In this document: positions 23,878-34,232 of the stretch, piece by piece
Position numbering within the stretch: position 1 is the first letter of the stretch
Layout of the letters: every line of letters begins with the position of its first letter
DNA from: Marinomonas fungiae
GTDB lineage: Bacteria > Pseudomonadota > Gammaproteobacteria > Pseudomonadales > Marinomonadaceae
NCBI RefSeq assembly: GCF_001418205.1
Contig: NZ_LIQF01000007.1
Location: 156,826 to 220,825, forward strand
Reading direction: 5' to 3'
DNA length: 64,000 bases
Notes under the pieces: generated by a model
Told to the model about the DNA's origin: nothing
What the model saw: only the letters and a program-made list of their open reading frames with translations
Databases searched by the model: none
Made by a program: the position numbers and the translations under genes

Positions 23878-26800
23878 CTAATCCGTAATGCGAACTAACA
23901 AACTTTTGGCATGTTCTAATGCGCTATCAAAATCATACAGAGCAACTGCGTTTGTAAGAGCATCCATTAACGCTTGTTCTTCAGTGTCTTGGAAGTGTGG
24001 GGCCAGCTGCTCTGCGATATCACCTGCTTCAGAAAGATTTTGTTCAAGGTACTTTAGCAGAGTCCTTAACTGCTCTTGCTTCTCCTCCGTGCTTAATGCG
24101 TCACTTTGTTGTGGCGCCACGTTAGTTGAGTGGTTTTGCCAACTGTCTAGCTCTTCTAGAATAGCTTGTAATTCGTCAATTATCTCGCCCATCGTTGCGG
24201 GCAAATAGCCATGGCATTCCAGTTGTTCCTCAAGGGTTGCTGCAAGTCCAGCTAGGTGTGTCATGCCCAAGGTGCCAGAGGTTCCTTTCAACGTATGCAC
24301 TAAAAGCGTGGCCTCATGGTACTGTTCGGCATCAAGAGCATTTTTTAGATGGCTTTCAAAGTCTTTATTGGTGCAGGCAAAGCGGCTTAATAAACGCATA
24401 TATAGGCTCAACCCTTGAGTGTGTTGTAACCCAATAGTGGTATTGATGTGCTTTGACTGGGGCAACTGTATGGCTGCCGTATCCGCGTATTTATTTGGGT
24501 TAGCCCATGTTGTTGGCGAGTGCTCGGCTTGAACTTTTTGGCTCGGCATCCAGCGTTCTAAGGTAGCAAACATCTGCTCGATGTGAATCGGTTTGGCAAT
24601 CAGATCATTCATGCCCGCTTGCATTGCTCTCTCAATATCTTGCGTTAGGACATTAGCTGTCATAGCAATGATTGGCAGGTCAGCGTATTGCGGCATTTGG
24701 CGAATGCTTCGTGTGGCTTGATAGCCATCCATAATGGGCATTTGGCAATCCATTAATACGAGGTCGAAGTCATTTTCATTGAGGCGCTCTAAGGCTTCTT
24801 CGCCATTGCATGCGATGACGACTTGCATGTCTTGCTGGGTCAGTAGTTCGATCGCCAGTTCGCGGTTAATCTCATTGTCTTCGACCAGTAACACAGTCGC
24901 GCCTTTGAGGGCGTCGTAAGCGTGAACAAGTGGCTCAGTATGGTCGCTCTTGGACGGTGCTATAGCATTGGCGCCATAACTGTTAGCAATCGCGTCGAAT
25001 AAACTTGATATGGTGATGGGCTTGGTTAAAAAACCTGAAATATCAATATCTTGAGCGGCTTCTTTCGCTTTGTCCAGATTGTATGCGGTGACCATGATCA
25101 TGGTCGGATATTTATGCGGTGAGTTTTCAATGATTTGGCGACAAGTTTCGACACCATTTAATTCCGGCATTTTCCAGTCCACCAACACTAAATCGTATGG
25201 TTGCTGGAGCTGATCGGCGCGTTTAATCATATCCAGCGCATCGTAGCCATTACTGGCCATGTGGCAATTGAGACCCAGTGCCCGAATATTAGCCTTTAAC
25301 ACTTCTCTAGCGCTGTCGTTGTCATCCACAATCAATACATGGCGAATCTTTAAAGAACTAGACCAGTAATTGAGAGGAATTTCGTCCTCAACACGTTCAA
25401 ACACCGCCGAAAAATGAAATGTGCTACCTTGGCCTTCTTCACTTTCGAGCCAGATGCGGCCGTCCATCAGTTCCACCAATTGTTTGGAGATGGCCAAGCC
25501 CAGCCCTGTTCCCCCAAAACGCCGTGTAGTAGAGGAGTCTGCTTGTGAGAAAGAACGAAATAGGTGCTTTTGGTTTTCTTTGCTAATGCCTATGCCTGTG
25601 TCGGTAACAGAGAAGTGTACTTCAAGGCGATCATGAGTGTGCTGTTTATAGCGGGCTTTGATCACCACCTCACCTTGGGATGTGAACTTCAGTGCATTGT
25701 TGCCGAGATTGATCAGTACTTGACGTAAGCGGGTGGCGTCACCGCAGAACACTTGAGGCAAATTTTCATCAATATCAAAGACCAGCTCTAGGTCGCGCTC
25801 TTCCACTTTCACCGTGAGTACATTGGCAACGTCATTCAGTATGTCTTGCAAATAGAAGGGGGCTCTTTCGAGTTCAACTTTACCAGCTTCGATCTTAGAA
25901 AAGTCGAGTATGTCATTGATGATCGCTAATAAGGACTCTGCTGAATTAAGTACATTCTGGATATAGTTACGTTGGCGATGATCTAAGCCTGTTTGCAAGG
26001 CGAGGTAAGACATACCAATGATGGAATTCATTGGTGTACGAATCTCGTGGCTCATATTGGCTAAAAAATTACTCTTGGCTAGGTTGGCTTGCTCGGCATT
26101 CTCTTTTGCGACGGTGAGCTCTTGGGTCTGCTCGGCAATCTCTAGCTCTAGCTCTTGTTTGTAGTTTTGCAGCGACAGCTGGTATTTGTGGCGTTCTGAA
26201 ATATCGCGCCAAGTACAGATAATGGCGGGTTCGTCCTCCAAAACGACGGAAATCATGGTTAAATCCGCATAAATAAGGTTGTTGTTGTAATCTTTAAAGA
26301 TCCACTCTTGAAAGGCGTGACCTTGCTCTCTGGCTTGCTCAAAAAGGATAGCTAGCTGCTCAGTAGACGGGCTACTACCTGACTGTGTCACCGGTGATAG
26401 CTCGCTCATCGGAATATTCAATAGCTGTGTGGCGGATGGATAACCGAGTACTGCCGAGGCAGCCTCATTGCATTCAATAATGGCTGCATTACGCAGAATC
26501 CAAGCAGGATCGGGCGATGATTCAAAGATGGAACGAAAGCGGTCTTCACTTTCCAATAAGGTATTCAGCTGACGTTTTACACGTTGTGAAATGGCCCAAG
26601 CGAGTATCAAAATGATCACACCGGTTAGCACACCGACCCAAACAATAGCGGTACTTAGACGGTACAGCTCTTGCTCAATGAGACGATCAAGCGTGTGGGT
26701 TTCGTTTTGAACGGTTTGGCTAATATTGTCTAGTAGTCGTGATAGTGGAGAGAATATCGCATCGATTTCACTGCTGATTACATCGCGTTGATTATTGATC

Positions 26801-27726
26801 GAAATGAAGGCGAAACGTTCATTTAATAAACCCGTTGTGCCAAGTTCAACAGCATTCAAGTCGTTGTAGTAATAGCCAGCACCATATAGCAGATTTTTGA
26901 GTTTATCTGACTCTGACTGGAGGCTGTTATAAGCCTCGGGAAACTGAATCTTCGCCTGTGAGATGGAATAATCTAGACGTTCAAATGTCGGTGAGATGCG
27001 GTTGTTAAGTAGATCGGAAAGCTGGGATTGGCTAACGGCTAGGATTAAGCTATTTATGGCAAGCTCTAGCTGTAACGTGTCTTCTAAGGCGGAGGAAAGT
27101 GAGTTTTCTATGGCGCTGGCACGCAGCATCATGTAACGCTCACTTAAATCCTGTTTCTCTGCTGCAGAGGCACTGCGATATTGGAACAGGAATACGCCTT
27201 CTTGTAAGCGATGGCGGCTGTTCAGCGCACGCAATTGTGCTGTCAGGGTTCCAACACTAACCAGAGTATTTTGCATGAGGTCATTACGCTCTGATTGGGT
27301 GGTAAATTCTTCTCTTTCCTTGAGCCAAGCATCCACTTTACCGATGAGACTGTAGATATGATGGATTTTAAGACGCACTTCATCGCCTAACTCAATCAGG
27401 TCAGAATCCTGTCGCGATGCTTGCACAAGCGCATCCGTGGAATGTTCTAAGCGGGACATCAATTGCTGGTCTAGGTAAGACGTATTGATGTCCTCCACCA
27501 AGGTTTCGCGCAGACGATTACGCAAGGTAGGGGTAACTTCTTTGAGCTCGGTAATCGCTCCAACCATGGAGGCTTGCTGATTACGAATCGCGGCTTGTTG
27601 CTTTTTAAGATCGCTCGCAGTATGAGATAAGGTGGTGGCACCAATAACAATTGCAAATAGGCTAAACACAGCCATTAGCCAAACCAGTGGCGAAATTGCA
27701 GATTGGAATTGCCCCGTCTTACTCAT
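23878..27726 (-). CDS. Hybrid sensor histidine kinase with two receivers and HPt
   Basis: 1282-residue inner-membrane kinase. Order: helix (11-33), a long periplasmic helical sensor region, helix (about 355-377), PAS domain (about 390-510), coiled coil, HisKA with phospho-His in NMSHEIRTP (about 558), HATPase with [10 protein letters not shown] (about 735), receiver 1 (Asp in [10 protein letters not shown], about 850), receiver 2 (Asp in [10 protein letters not shown], about 992) and a C-terminal HPt with [11 protein letters not shown] (about 1145). This is the BarA/ArcB-like layout with one extra receiver. All phosphorelay residues are present. The HPt can pass phosphate to the HD-GYP response regulator encoded 11 bases downstream. 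The ligand is unknown. Confidence 0.94.
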   Translation of the reverse strand: MSKTGQFQSAISPLVWLMAVFSLFAIVIGATTLSHTASDLKKQQAAIRNQQASMVGAITELKEVTPTLRNRLRETLVEDINTSYLDQQLMSRLEHSTDALVQASRQDSDLIELGDEVRLKIHHIYSLIGKVDAWLKEREEFTTQSERNDLMQNTLVSVGTLTAQLRALNSRHRLQEGVFLFQYRSASAAEKQDLSERYMMLRASAIENSLSSALEDTLQLELAINSLILAVSQSQLSDLLNNRISPTFERLDYSISQAKIQFPEAYNSLQSESDKLKNLLYGAGYYYNDLNAVELGTTGLLNERFAFISINNQRDVISSEIDAIFSPLSRLLDNISQTVQNETHTLDRLIEQELYRLSTAIVWVGVLTGVIILILAWAISQRVKRQLNTLLESEDRFRSIFESSPDPAWILRNAAIIECNEAASAVLGYPSATQLLNIPMSELSPVTQSGSSPSTEQLAILFEQAREQGHAFQEWIFKDYNNNLIYADLTMISVVLEDEPAIICTWRDISERHKYQLSLQNYKQELELEIAEQTQELTVAKENAEQANLAKSNFLANMSHEIRTPMNSIIGMSYLALQTGLDHRQRNYIQNVLNSAESLLAIINDILDFSKIEAGKVELERAPFYLQDILNDVANVLTVKVEERDLELVFDIDENLPQVFCGDATRLRQVLINLGNNALKFTSQGEVVIKARYKQHTHDRLEVHFSVTDTGIGISKENQKHLFRSFSQADSSTTRRFGGTGLGLAISKQLVELMDGRIWLESEEGQGSTFHFSAVFERVEDEIPLNYWSSSLKIRHVLIVDDNDSAREVLKANIRALGLNCHMASNGYDALDMIKRADQLQQPYDLVLVDWKMPELNGVETCRQIIENSPHKYPTMIMVTAYNLDKAKEAAQDIDISGFLTKPITISSLFDAIANSYGANAIAPSKSDHTEPLVHAYDALKGATVLLVEDNEINRELAIELLTQQDMQVVIACNGEEALERLNENDFDLVLMDCQMPIMDGYQATRSIRQMPQYADLPIIAMTANVLTQDIERAMQAGMNDLIAKPIHIEQMFATLERWMPSQKVQAEHSPTTWANPNKYADTAAIQLPQSKHINTTIGLQHTQGLSLYMRLLSRFACTNKDFESHLKNALDAEQYHEATLLVHTLKGTSGTLGMTHLAGLAATLEEQLECHGYLPATMGEIIDELQAILEELDSWQNHSTNVAPQQSDALSTEEKQEQLRTLLKYLEQNLSEAGDIAEQLAPHFQDTEEQALMDALTNAVALYDFDSALEHAKSLLVRITD

Positions 27727-28004
27727 AGGCTACCTCGGAAAAATTCAGGGATAGAGAGTTGCCGCAATAACAGTGTTGATTGTTTAAGTCTTGTAATGCT
27801 TACGATATAGAATATTGAGAATGCTCCATTTCATCAGGAATTACCAGTGATGAGCTTTGCGAATAAAGATACCGCCGCGAACAAGGCGGGCGCTCGCCCC
27901 GATATCATCGAGCCCTCAGCCAGTTAACGATTAGTGTAGAGGAAATCCATGTAAACAGCGGCAGTAAATATGTCACTGAATGTAATGAGCTATCAAGGCG
28001 CTGA

Positions 28005-28928
28005 TTAGCGCCATTGATGAATGCGAGCCATTTGTAAATGCCGCTCTCGCTCTGCTTGATCGACGCTGATGTAGCGAAACCCTATGCTGTCGTCTGGCTT
28101 TTTCTGGGACAACAAGGCTCCAGAAAAGTTAGTCACACAGCCAATTTTCGGGTAGCCGCCGATGGTTTGACGGTCTCTCAACAGCACAATTGGCTGCCCA
28201 TCACTGGGGATCTGGATGGCGCCATAGGCAATACCTTCAGAAATGATCCCCTTTTGATCTCGGCCGACAGCGGCCCCCGTTAAGCGATAGCCCATACGGT
28301 CGCAGTGCTGGCTCAACGTGTAAGTGCTACTGAAAAAACGTGCCCGATCCAAACCGGAAAAGTGCTTAAACTGATAACCCGTTACCACATCGATTTCTAC
28401 TTGATCATAGTTAGGTAGCGCCAAGCGCGGCACTGCGCGTTGTTGGTGCTGGGTAGTGGCGTGAAATGGAAGTAGATTTCCTTTACTAAGTTTATCGCCA
28501 GCGCCTGTTAGTCCACCTAGTTTTTCGCGCATCACGGTAGCAACACTACCAAGTACAGGCTGAGCCAAAAAGCCGCCTTTAACAGCCAGATAAGCTCGCA
28601 GGCCAAACCTTGGCTGATGAAACGCTAGTACATCGCCCTTGTGAATGGGGTAGGTTTGCCAGGGTAAAATAACTTTGTCATTCAACGTAGCTCTCAAATC
28701 CGCCCCAGTGATGGCAATACTTGTGCTGGCTTGCGCTTCAAGCGTAAACATCCCAAAGGTGATTTCAATTTGTGCCGCATTACTGTCATTATCAAGTAGG
28801 GCGTTAGCCCAGCGAAACGCCAGCTCGTCCATCGGGCCGCCAGAGGTGATACCAAGGTGCTGATAACCATGACGCCCCAAATCCTGTAGCAATGCCAACA
28901 TACCGGGTTGGATGACCTTAAAAGCCAT
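28005..28928 (-). CDS. pxpC: 5-oxoprolinase subunit C
   Basis: 307-residue biotin-dependent carboxylase-type subunit, PxpC, with ITSGGPMDELAFRWAN (about 27-42), IAITGADLRA and the C-terminal GGYPKIGCV. With PxpA and PxpB it forms the ATP-dependent prokaryotic 5-oxoprolinase that opens pyroglutamate to glutamate. It overlaps the pxpB 3' end by 11 bases and is the last gene of the TRAP-pxpABC operon. Confidence 0.93.
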   Translation of the reverse strand: MAFKVIQPGMLALLQDLGRHGYQHLGITSGGPMDELAFRWANALLDNDSNAAQIEITFGMFTLEAQASTSIAITGADLRATLNDKVILPWQTYPIHKGDVLAFHQPRFGLRAYLAVKGGFLAQPVLGSVATVMREKLGGLTGAGDKLSKGNLLPFHATTQHQQRAVPRLALPNYDQVEIDVVTGYQFKHFSGLDRARFFSSTYTLSQHCDRMGYRLTGAAVGRDQKGIISEGIAYGAIQIPSDGQPIVLLRDRQTIGGYPKIGCVTNFSGALLSQKKPDDSIGFRYISVDQAERERHLQMARIHQWR

Positions 28929-29628
28929 TGAGTTGGCCTCCTTGAGCTAAAAATTCATCCCGTGTGATGGGATCAAAGCGCACCATATCCCCCACTTCAA
29001 TCAGCGCTAAACTCTCGCTTTGCCAATCGACTAGAGCTATCGGCGTACGTCCCAAGATCTGCCAGCCGCCTGGTGTAATACTGGGATAAACCGCCGTTTG
29101 TTGTTCGGCGATGGCAACACTACCTAACGGAACTTTTAAGCGTGGTGTGGTTTTACGTGGCATGCGAATCGCTTCGGGCGTATTGCCTAAAAAAGCAAAG
29201 CCAGGAGAGAAGCCAATAGCAAAAGCGCGATAACGTGTGCTGCTGTGCAGTCGGATAACATCCTCAATACTGAGTTGGCATTGCGTCGCGACTTCCTCAA
29301 GATCTGGACCCACTTCAGGATCATAGTAGACGGGAATAATGACTTCACGACGCTCATTGTTGCCAATCGTATTAAGGTCAACGCTGGCTGATAACGATTT
29401 GATTTTATTGGTGATTTTGAAACGGTCGTAATGATCGGTATCGAAAATAACTAATAAAGTAGTGTAAGACGGCACCAGATCAATAATGCCTTCACAAGTG
29501 CGTAAAGCTTTTGTCACCTGTGCAATAACATCGGCAACCGTATCGTCTATGACCTTGGAAAAGGTCAGCAAGCAAGCATGATCACTGACCAGATCCAACT
29601 GCGGGGGATAAATTAACGGGGCTATCAT
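28918..29628 (-). CDS. pxpB: 5-oxoprolinase subunit B
   Basis: 236-residue PxpB (allophanate hydrolase subunit 1-like, cyclophilin-type fold). Hallmarks are AIGFSPGFAFLGN (about 137-149), PRLKVPLGSVAIA and PGGWQILGRTP. It contributes the phosphorylation step of pyroglutamate hydrolysis with PxpA and PxpC. One base separates it from pxpA upstream, and it overlaps pxpC, indicating tight coupling of the complex. Confidence 0.93.
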   Translation of the reverse strand: MIAPLIYPPQLDLVSDHACLLTFSKVIDDTVADVIAQVTKALRTCEGIIDLVPSYTTLLVIFDTDHYDRFKITNKIKSLSASVDLNTIGNNERREVIIPVYYDPEVGPDLEEVATQCQLSIEDVIRLHSSTRYRAFAIGFSPGFAFLGNTPEAIRMPRKTTPRLKVPLGSVAIAEQQTAVYPSITPGGWQILGRTPIALVDWQSESLALIEVGDMVRFDPITRDEFLAQGGQLNGF

Positions 29629-29629
29629 G

Positions 29630-30364
29630 TTAGCGTTTTCCTACCACTGAGCGAATACGTTGTACTGCTTCTAACGCATGATCGCCATCACCATGCACAC
29701 AAATAGTGTCGGCGTGTACGGCTAACGTTTTGCCAGATTCAGTGATCAGGGTGCCTTGCTCACTAAGTTGCAGAACTTGTTGCTCGATCAGATCAAAGTT
29801 TTTATGTACCGCGTTGGCCTGCTTACGTGGTGTCAAACGACCGTCATCGGTATACAAACGATCAGAGAAAGCTTCAAACCAAAGCGCAAGGTTGTATTGT
29901 TTTGCGAGGGCTTTGACTTGCTCCGCTTCAGGGATCGCCATTACCATCAAAATCAGTGAGTTATCTAGTTCACATACGGCTTGCATCACAGTTTCTAACA
30001 CATGGAAGTTGGCCATCATGGTGTTGTACAGTGCGCCGTGGGGTTTTACGTAAGTGACCTTAGTGCCGTGTGCTTGGCAAATGCCCTGTAAGGCACCGAT
30101 TTGGTACTGGATAATGGCTTTCAGTTCGTCGGGAGCAATGTCCATATTGCGGCGACCAAAGCCAACCAAGTCTGGATACGCCGGATGGGCGCCAATGGTG
30201 ACATTATGCTTTTTCGCAAGCGCCACGGTTTTACTCATGGTGAACGGGTCAGAAGCATGAAAGCCGCAGGCAATGTTCGCTTGATCGACAAACGGCATAA
30301 TGTCTTCGTCTAAGCCCATTGCCCAAGCGCCAAACGCTTCACCCATATCACAGTTTAATTTCAT
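29630..30364 (-). CDS. pxpA: 5-oxoprolinase subunit A
   Basis: 244-residue LamB/YcsF family protein PxpA, starting MKLNCDMGEAFG, with NIACGFHASDP (about 31-41), VKPHGALYN and CVHGDGDHA. It is the catalytic subunit family of the PxpABC 5-oxoprolinase. The start at 30364 is chosen because GGAGG lies five bases before it; an ATG at 30376 overlaps the dctM stop but would place the ribosome site inside the gene. Confidence 0.94.
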   Translation of the reverse strand: MKLNCDMGEAFGAWAMGLDEDIMPFVDQANIACGFHASDPFTMSKTVALAKKHNVTIGAHPAYPDLVGFGRRNMDIAPDELKAIIQYQIGALQGICQAHGTKVTYVKPHGALYNTMMANFHVLETVMQAVCELDNSLILMVMAIPEAEQVKALAKQYNLALWFEAFSDRLYTDDGRLTPRKQANAVHKNFDLIEQQVLQLSEQGTLITESGKTLAVHADTICVHGDGDHALEAVQRIRSVVGKR

Positions 30365-30375
30365 AGCGGCCTCCA

Positions 30376-31683
30376 TTAGCGTTGCGACATCGTCGTCGGT
30401 AAGTAAGTGACGATTTCAGGGAACAGAGTCACCAAGACAATCGCTGCTCCGATAAGTAGGAAGAATGGTAACGCAGCTCGGGCTACATAGATAATATTGC
30501 GCCCCGTTAAGGACTGGATCACGAATAAGTTAAAACCAACCGGCGGGGTAATCTGCGACATCTCCACGACAAGCACGATAAATATGCCAAACCAAAGTAG
30601 ATCTATTCCTGCGGCATCGACCATCGGTAGTACCACGGCAACGGTCAGTACCACAACGGATATCCCGTCCAGAAAGCAGCCTAGTATCACAAATAAAACC
30701 GTTAGATATAGAATCAGCTCCATGGGCGATAAATCCATGCCGCCAATCCATACCGCAAGCTCTTTAGGTATGCCTAAAAAGCCCATGGCTAGGGTCAGGA
30801 AGTGGGCACCAATCAAGATAAAAGTGATCATACAGGAGCTCTTTACGGCGCCCATCAGGCTTTCCATGAAACTATTCATGTTCAGTGAGCCAGTTACCGC
30901 GGCGATAATTAACGCTCCCGTAACACCAATCGCAGCGGCCTCTGTGGGCGTGGTGATACCGCCGTATATGGAGCCCAGCACAAACCCAATCAACCCCACA
31001 ACTGGTAATAGTTGTTTTAGGGCTTTGATTTTAACGCTCCAACTGACTTGCTCTCGGGTTTGCTGCGGCAATTCATCTTTGTGCATCAAGCCCCAAATCA
31101 TGGTGTAGCCCATGAATAATGCTACTAATAATAAGCCTGGTAACGCTCCTGCGATAAAGAGACGTGCAATAGAGACTTCTGCGGCGACGCCATAGACGAT
31201 CAAGATAATTGAAGGCGGAATTAACAGACCTAACGTACCGGATCCTGCTAAGGTTCCGATCGCCATGCGCTCGCTGTAACCTTGTTTTTTCAGCTCTGGT
31301 AGGGTCATACGGCCAATGGTCGCAGCGGTGGCTGCCGAAGAGCCTGATACTGCTGCAAAAATGCCGCAGCTTAAAATATTCACGTGAAAGAGCTTGCCTG
31401 GAACGCCCCCTAACCACGGTGATAAGCCTTTAAATAAGTCTTCGGATAAACGGGTGCGGAACAGTACTTCGCCCATCCAAATAAAGAGTGGCAGTGCTGT
31501 TAGAGACCAAGCAGTGCTGGCGCCCCAAGATGAGGTCGAAAACAATAATCCAATTTGATAATTCTCAGACAGGATTAGTCCCAAACCACCAATAAAAATC
31601 AGAGTAAAGGATACCCAAACTCCTAACGCCAGCATGGCAAGCATGCCCACGGCAAGAATGATAGAAATAAGTGTTAAGTCCAT
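30376..31683 (-). CDS. dctM: TRAP transporter large permease (DctM)
   Basis: 435-residue DctM-type permease with about twelve membrane helices. Typical segments are PLFIWMGEVLFRT, the SGSSAATAATIG motif (about 115-126) and GTLGLLIPPSIILIVYG. It moves the substrate with sodium, together with DctQ and the binding protein. Its operon with pxpABC implies that pyroglutamate or a related acid is the substrate. Two bases separate it from dctQ. Confidence 0.94.
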   Translation of the reverse strand: MDLTLISIILAVGMLAMLALGVWVSFTLIFIGGLGLILSENYQIGLLFSTSSWGASTAWSLTALPLFIWMGEVLFRTRLSEDLFKGLSPWLGGVPGKLFHVNILSCGIFAAVSGSSAATAATIGRMTLPELKKQGYSERMAIGTLAGSGTLGLLIPPSIILIVYGVAAEVSIARLFIAGALPGLLLVALFMGYTMIWGLMHKDELPQQTREQVSWSVKIKALKQLLPVVGLIGFVLGSIYGGITTPTEAAAIGVTGALIIAAVTGSLNMNSFMESLMGAVKSSCMITFILIGAHFLTLAMGFLGIPKELAVWIGGMDLSPMELILYLTVLFVILGCFLDGISVVVLTVAVVLPMVDAAGIDLLWFGIFIVLVVEMSQITPPVGFNLFVIQSLTGRNIIYVARAALPFFLLIGAAIVLVTLFPEIVTYLPTTMSQR

Positions 31684-31685
31684 GG

Positions 31686-32201
31686 TTACTCCTCCAGAGA
31701 CAGCTCGTCTTCATGACGAATATAGTGTGGGGATTGACCACGAATAGCGCTGAACCAAGCATCAAAGACCGCAAGTACTAGGGCAATGGATCCTAGCGCG
31801 ACAGTCAGTTGCGGTATCCAGAGTGGCACGGGTATGTAGCCGTATGAGACCTCTTCATAAATGTAAGATTCATACACCATGTAGCTGCAAGCGAAGGCGA
31901 TAAAAACAGCGAGTAACAAACCAAGGGTTAGCACCAGTGCTTCTTGAAGCTTGCGTGGACCCTTGTTTAAGCGTTGTATGAGAAGGGTAACACGAATATG
32001 CCCTCCTTGATGAAATGTGTAGGCAAGACCGAAAAAGGTCGATGCAGCCAATGCAAAGCCAGCAAAATCTTCCGCAGAAGGGACGATGAAGCCAAATAAT
32101 CGTCCGATAATCTGAGCCAACAGCAGTAAGGTAATCATGACGATGCACAGGCCAGAAAGCCAACCCGACATGCGGTAGCAAGTGTCTTTGAAATCTTTCA
32201 T
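31686..32201 (-). CDS. dctQ: TRAP transporter small permease (DctQ)
   Basis: 171-residue DctQ-type protein with four membrane helices (about 15-37, 50-70, 88-110, 130-150) and the family's second-helix region AEDFAGFALAASTFFGLAYTF. It bridges the periplasmic binding protein and DctM. It lies between dctP and dctM on the same strand; the 70-base gap after dctP contains a weak hairpin (32223-32251) that may reduce permease expression relative to the binding protein. Confidence 0.9.
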   Translation of the reverse strand: MKDFKDTCYRMSGWLSGLCIVMITLLLLAQIIGRLFGFIVPSAEDFAGFALAASTFFGLAYTFHQGGHIRVTLLIQRLNKGPRKLQEALVLTLGLLLAVFIAFACSYMVYESYIYEEVSYGYIPVPLWIPQLTVALGSIALVLAVFDAWFSAIRGQSPHYIRHEDELSLEE

Positions 32202-32222
32202 GGAGTTCTCTTTTTGAAAGGT

Positions 32223-32251
32223 GTCTCCCCCCTTTAAGCGTAGAGGGAGAC
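32223..32251 (-). terminator. Weak hairpin between dctP and dctQ
   Basis: GTCTCCC (32223-32229) and GGGAGAC (32245-32251) form a 7-base stem with a 15-base loop, without a U-run on the minus strand. Such intercistronic hairpins in TRAP operons favour the binding protein by stabilising its message. Confidence 0.4.
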
Positions 32252-32271
32252 TGGAGATTCGAAAGTAATTC

Positions 32272-33234
32272 TTATGGTTGGTAACGCTCTAGAATGGCGC
32301 CAACTTCTTGAGGGTCTTCTGCTTTCCATTCAGCCACCATGGTAGTACCGATCGCCTGAAGTTCTTTTACCAAGGTTTCGGATGGATCTGTCACATTCAT
32401 ACCATTGTCGATTAGCTTCTGCTTATCATTTGCTGCACGCTCTGCGACTTTCTCCCAGCCTAGTGCTTCAGCATGTTTTGCGGCGTCTAGGATAGCGGTC
32501 TGTGTCGCTTTGTCCAAACGACGGAAAGCTCGTTTGTTAACAACGATAATGTTTTTTGGAATCCAGGCTTTAACATCGGTGTAGTAATTTACGTAGTCCC
32601 AAGCTTGGCTGTCCACACCCGTAGAAGGTGAGGTGATCATAGCTTGGATAATGCCAGTGCTGAACGCTTGCGGAATGTCTGGTACCTGAATTGTCGTTGG
32701 TGTGGTGCCCATTAGGTCGGCTAGGCGAGAAGTCGAAGGGCTATAAGCACGCATTTTTGAACCTTCAAGATCGCTTAGCTGTGAGACTGGCATCTTTGTG
32801 TATAGACTCTGTGCTGGCCATGCAACAGTATAAAGTAGTTGCAAACCGCTTTTATCGAGCTGCTTTTCAACCGAAGGTTTAGCCGCTTCCCAAAGGGCTT
32901 TGGCCTGTTCAAATGACGTGGCTAGGAAAGGGATATTGTCGTGCTTAAATACAGGATGCTCGTTACCCAAAATACCTAAGAACACTTCGCCGATTTGCAC
33001 TTGTCCTGTTTTTACCGCACGAGGGATTTCTGTGTGTTTCACCAAAGAACCCGCAGAGTGAACGGTAATGTCTAATTCACCACCGGTTTTATCTTTAATT
33101 TCTTCGGCAAAGCCATAAGCAATCTGCGTTGGCAGGTTACCGTCCCCGTAAGGAGTAGGCATATGCCATTTGTCTGCTATTGCCGAGGTAGAGAGTAAAC
33201 TGCCGAATACTAATGCTGTTGTGATTTTTTTCAT
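32272..33234 (-). CDS. dctP: TRAP transporter substrate-binding protein (DctP)
   Basis: 320-residue periplasmic protein with a signal peptide (cleavage near SAIA/DKW, residue 20). The DctP fold is shown by FAEEIKDKTGGELDITVH, the region around GSKMRAYSPSTSRL (about 148-161) containing the conserved ligand-binding Arg, and KNIIVVNKRAF. It captures the substrate for DctQM. Operon context points to pyroglutamate, D-glutamate or a similar acid; sequence alone does not tell. Confidence 0.93.
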   Translation of the reverse strand: MKKITTALVFGSLLSTSAIADKWHMPTPYGDGNLPTQIAYGFAEEIKDKTGGELDITVHSAGSLVKHTEIPRAVKTGQVQIGEVFLGILGNEHPVFKHDNIPFLATSFEQAKALWEAAKPSVEKQLDKSGLQLLYTVAWPAQSLYTKMPVSQLSDLEGSKMRAYSPSTSRLADLMGTTPTTIQVPDIPQAFSTGIIQAMITSPSTGVDSQAWDYVNYYTDVKAWIPKNIIVVNKRAFRRLDKATQTAILDAAKHAEALGWEKVAERAANDKQKLIDNGMNVTDPSETLVKELQAIGTTMVAEWKAEDPQEVGAILERYQP

Positions 33235-33325
33235 TGTTCCTGGTCCTTTCGAAGTGAAGGTTAGATTTATTTTTGATTATGAAAATCGCCGTGCAGAGTT
33301 AGGACGTCAGCACGGTAAAGCAGAA

Positions 33326-34126
33326 CTAAAAGACCGCTAGGTCGGTATCGAGAATGTCGGTGACCAGCATCTTGCCTGGCGCATGGGTGATACAAATCGG
33401 TGGTTTGGCATTGCGAATCGCCAGCTGAGGTGTGACGCCACATGCCCAAAATACAGGCACTTCACCCTCACGAAGGCTAACTGCATCCCCAAACTCTGGT
33501 TTTGATAAGTCCTTGATGCCGATGGCTTCAGGGGTGCCGAAGTGAAGTGGCGCGCCATGGGCTTTGGGGAAGCGACTGGTGATTTGAATAGCGCGAATTG
33601 CGTCTTTAGGGACATAAGGGCGCATGGTGACCACCGTGTTGCCATGGAAACGTCCAGCGGGGGTGGTGGCAATATTGGTTTCAAACATGGATACATTGAC
33701 GCCTTCTTCAATATTACGAGGCGTTAATCCTGCCTGTGATAAGGCGTGCTCAAAGGAAAAAGAACAGCCTAAGATAAACGCGACCATGTCGTCTTGCCAA
33801 AGGGCTTCAATATCGGTGCGACTTTCTACTTTGTCACCGTTGCGATAGACATAGTACTCAGGAATATCGTGACGCATGTCGATGTCTTTGCCCAGCATCG
33901 GCATGCTGTAATCGCCTATCTCCGAAACACCAATCAGTGGGCAAGAAACCGGGTTGTTTTGGCAAAATAGTAAAAATTCATTGGCATAGTCCGCAGGCAG
34001 AATAACGACATTGCCTTGCATCACTCCGGTTGCTAAGCCACTGGTGGGGCCAGTGTGCTCTTTACGACGAATGGCTTGGCGGAGTTCCGAAGTCTGTTGC
34101 AACAAGGTTAACGATGACTGGGACAT
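33326..34126 (-). CDS. D-glutamate cyclase family protein (DUF1445)
   Basis: 266-residue DUF1445 protein. The family includes D-glutamate cyclase, which converts D-glutamate to 5-oxo-D-proline, and was earlier annotated as a putative hydro-lyase. Conserved segments are HTGPTSGLATGVMQGNVVILP (about 25-45), FILGCSFSFEHAL and VFWACGVTPQLA near the C-terminus. The start at 34126 is chosen because AGGAAAGC precedes it; an ATG at 34150 is upstream of that site. It heads the TRAP-pxpABC genes, fitting a pathway between D-glutamate, 5-oxoproline and glutamate. Confidence 0.85.
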   Translation of the reverse strand: MSQSSLTLLQQTSELRQAIRRKEHTGPTSGLATGVMQGNVVILPADYANEFLLFCQNNPVSCPLIGVSEIGDYSMPMLGKDIDMRHDIPEYYVYRNGDKVESRTDIEALWQDDMVAFILGCSFSFEHALSQAGLTPRNIEEGVNVSMFETNIATTPAGRFHGNTVVTMRPYVPKDAIRAIQITSRFPKAHGAPLHFGTPEAIGIKDLSKPEFGDAVSLREGEVPVFWACGVTPQLAIRNAKPPICITHAPGKMLVTDILDTDLAVF

Positions 34127-34232
34127 GGCTGCTTTCCTAATTATTATCACAGTTGAGATAAATCAAGAGTAGAAGTAGTCCCTATAAAAAGTCTAATCGT
34201 GTTTTTTTGGGCTTTTTGATCAAATTTATTTA

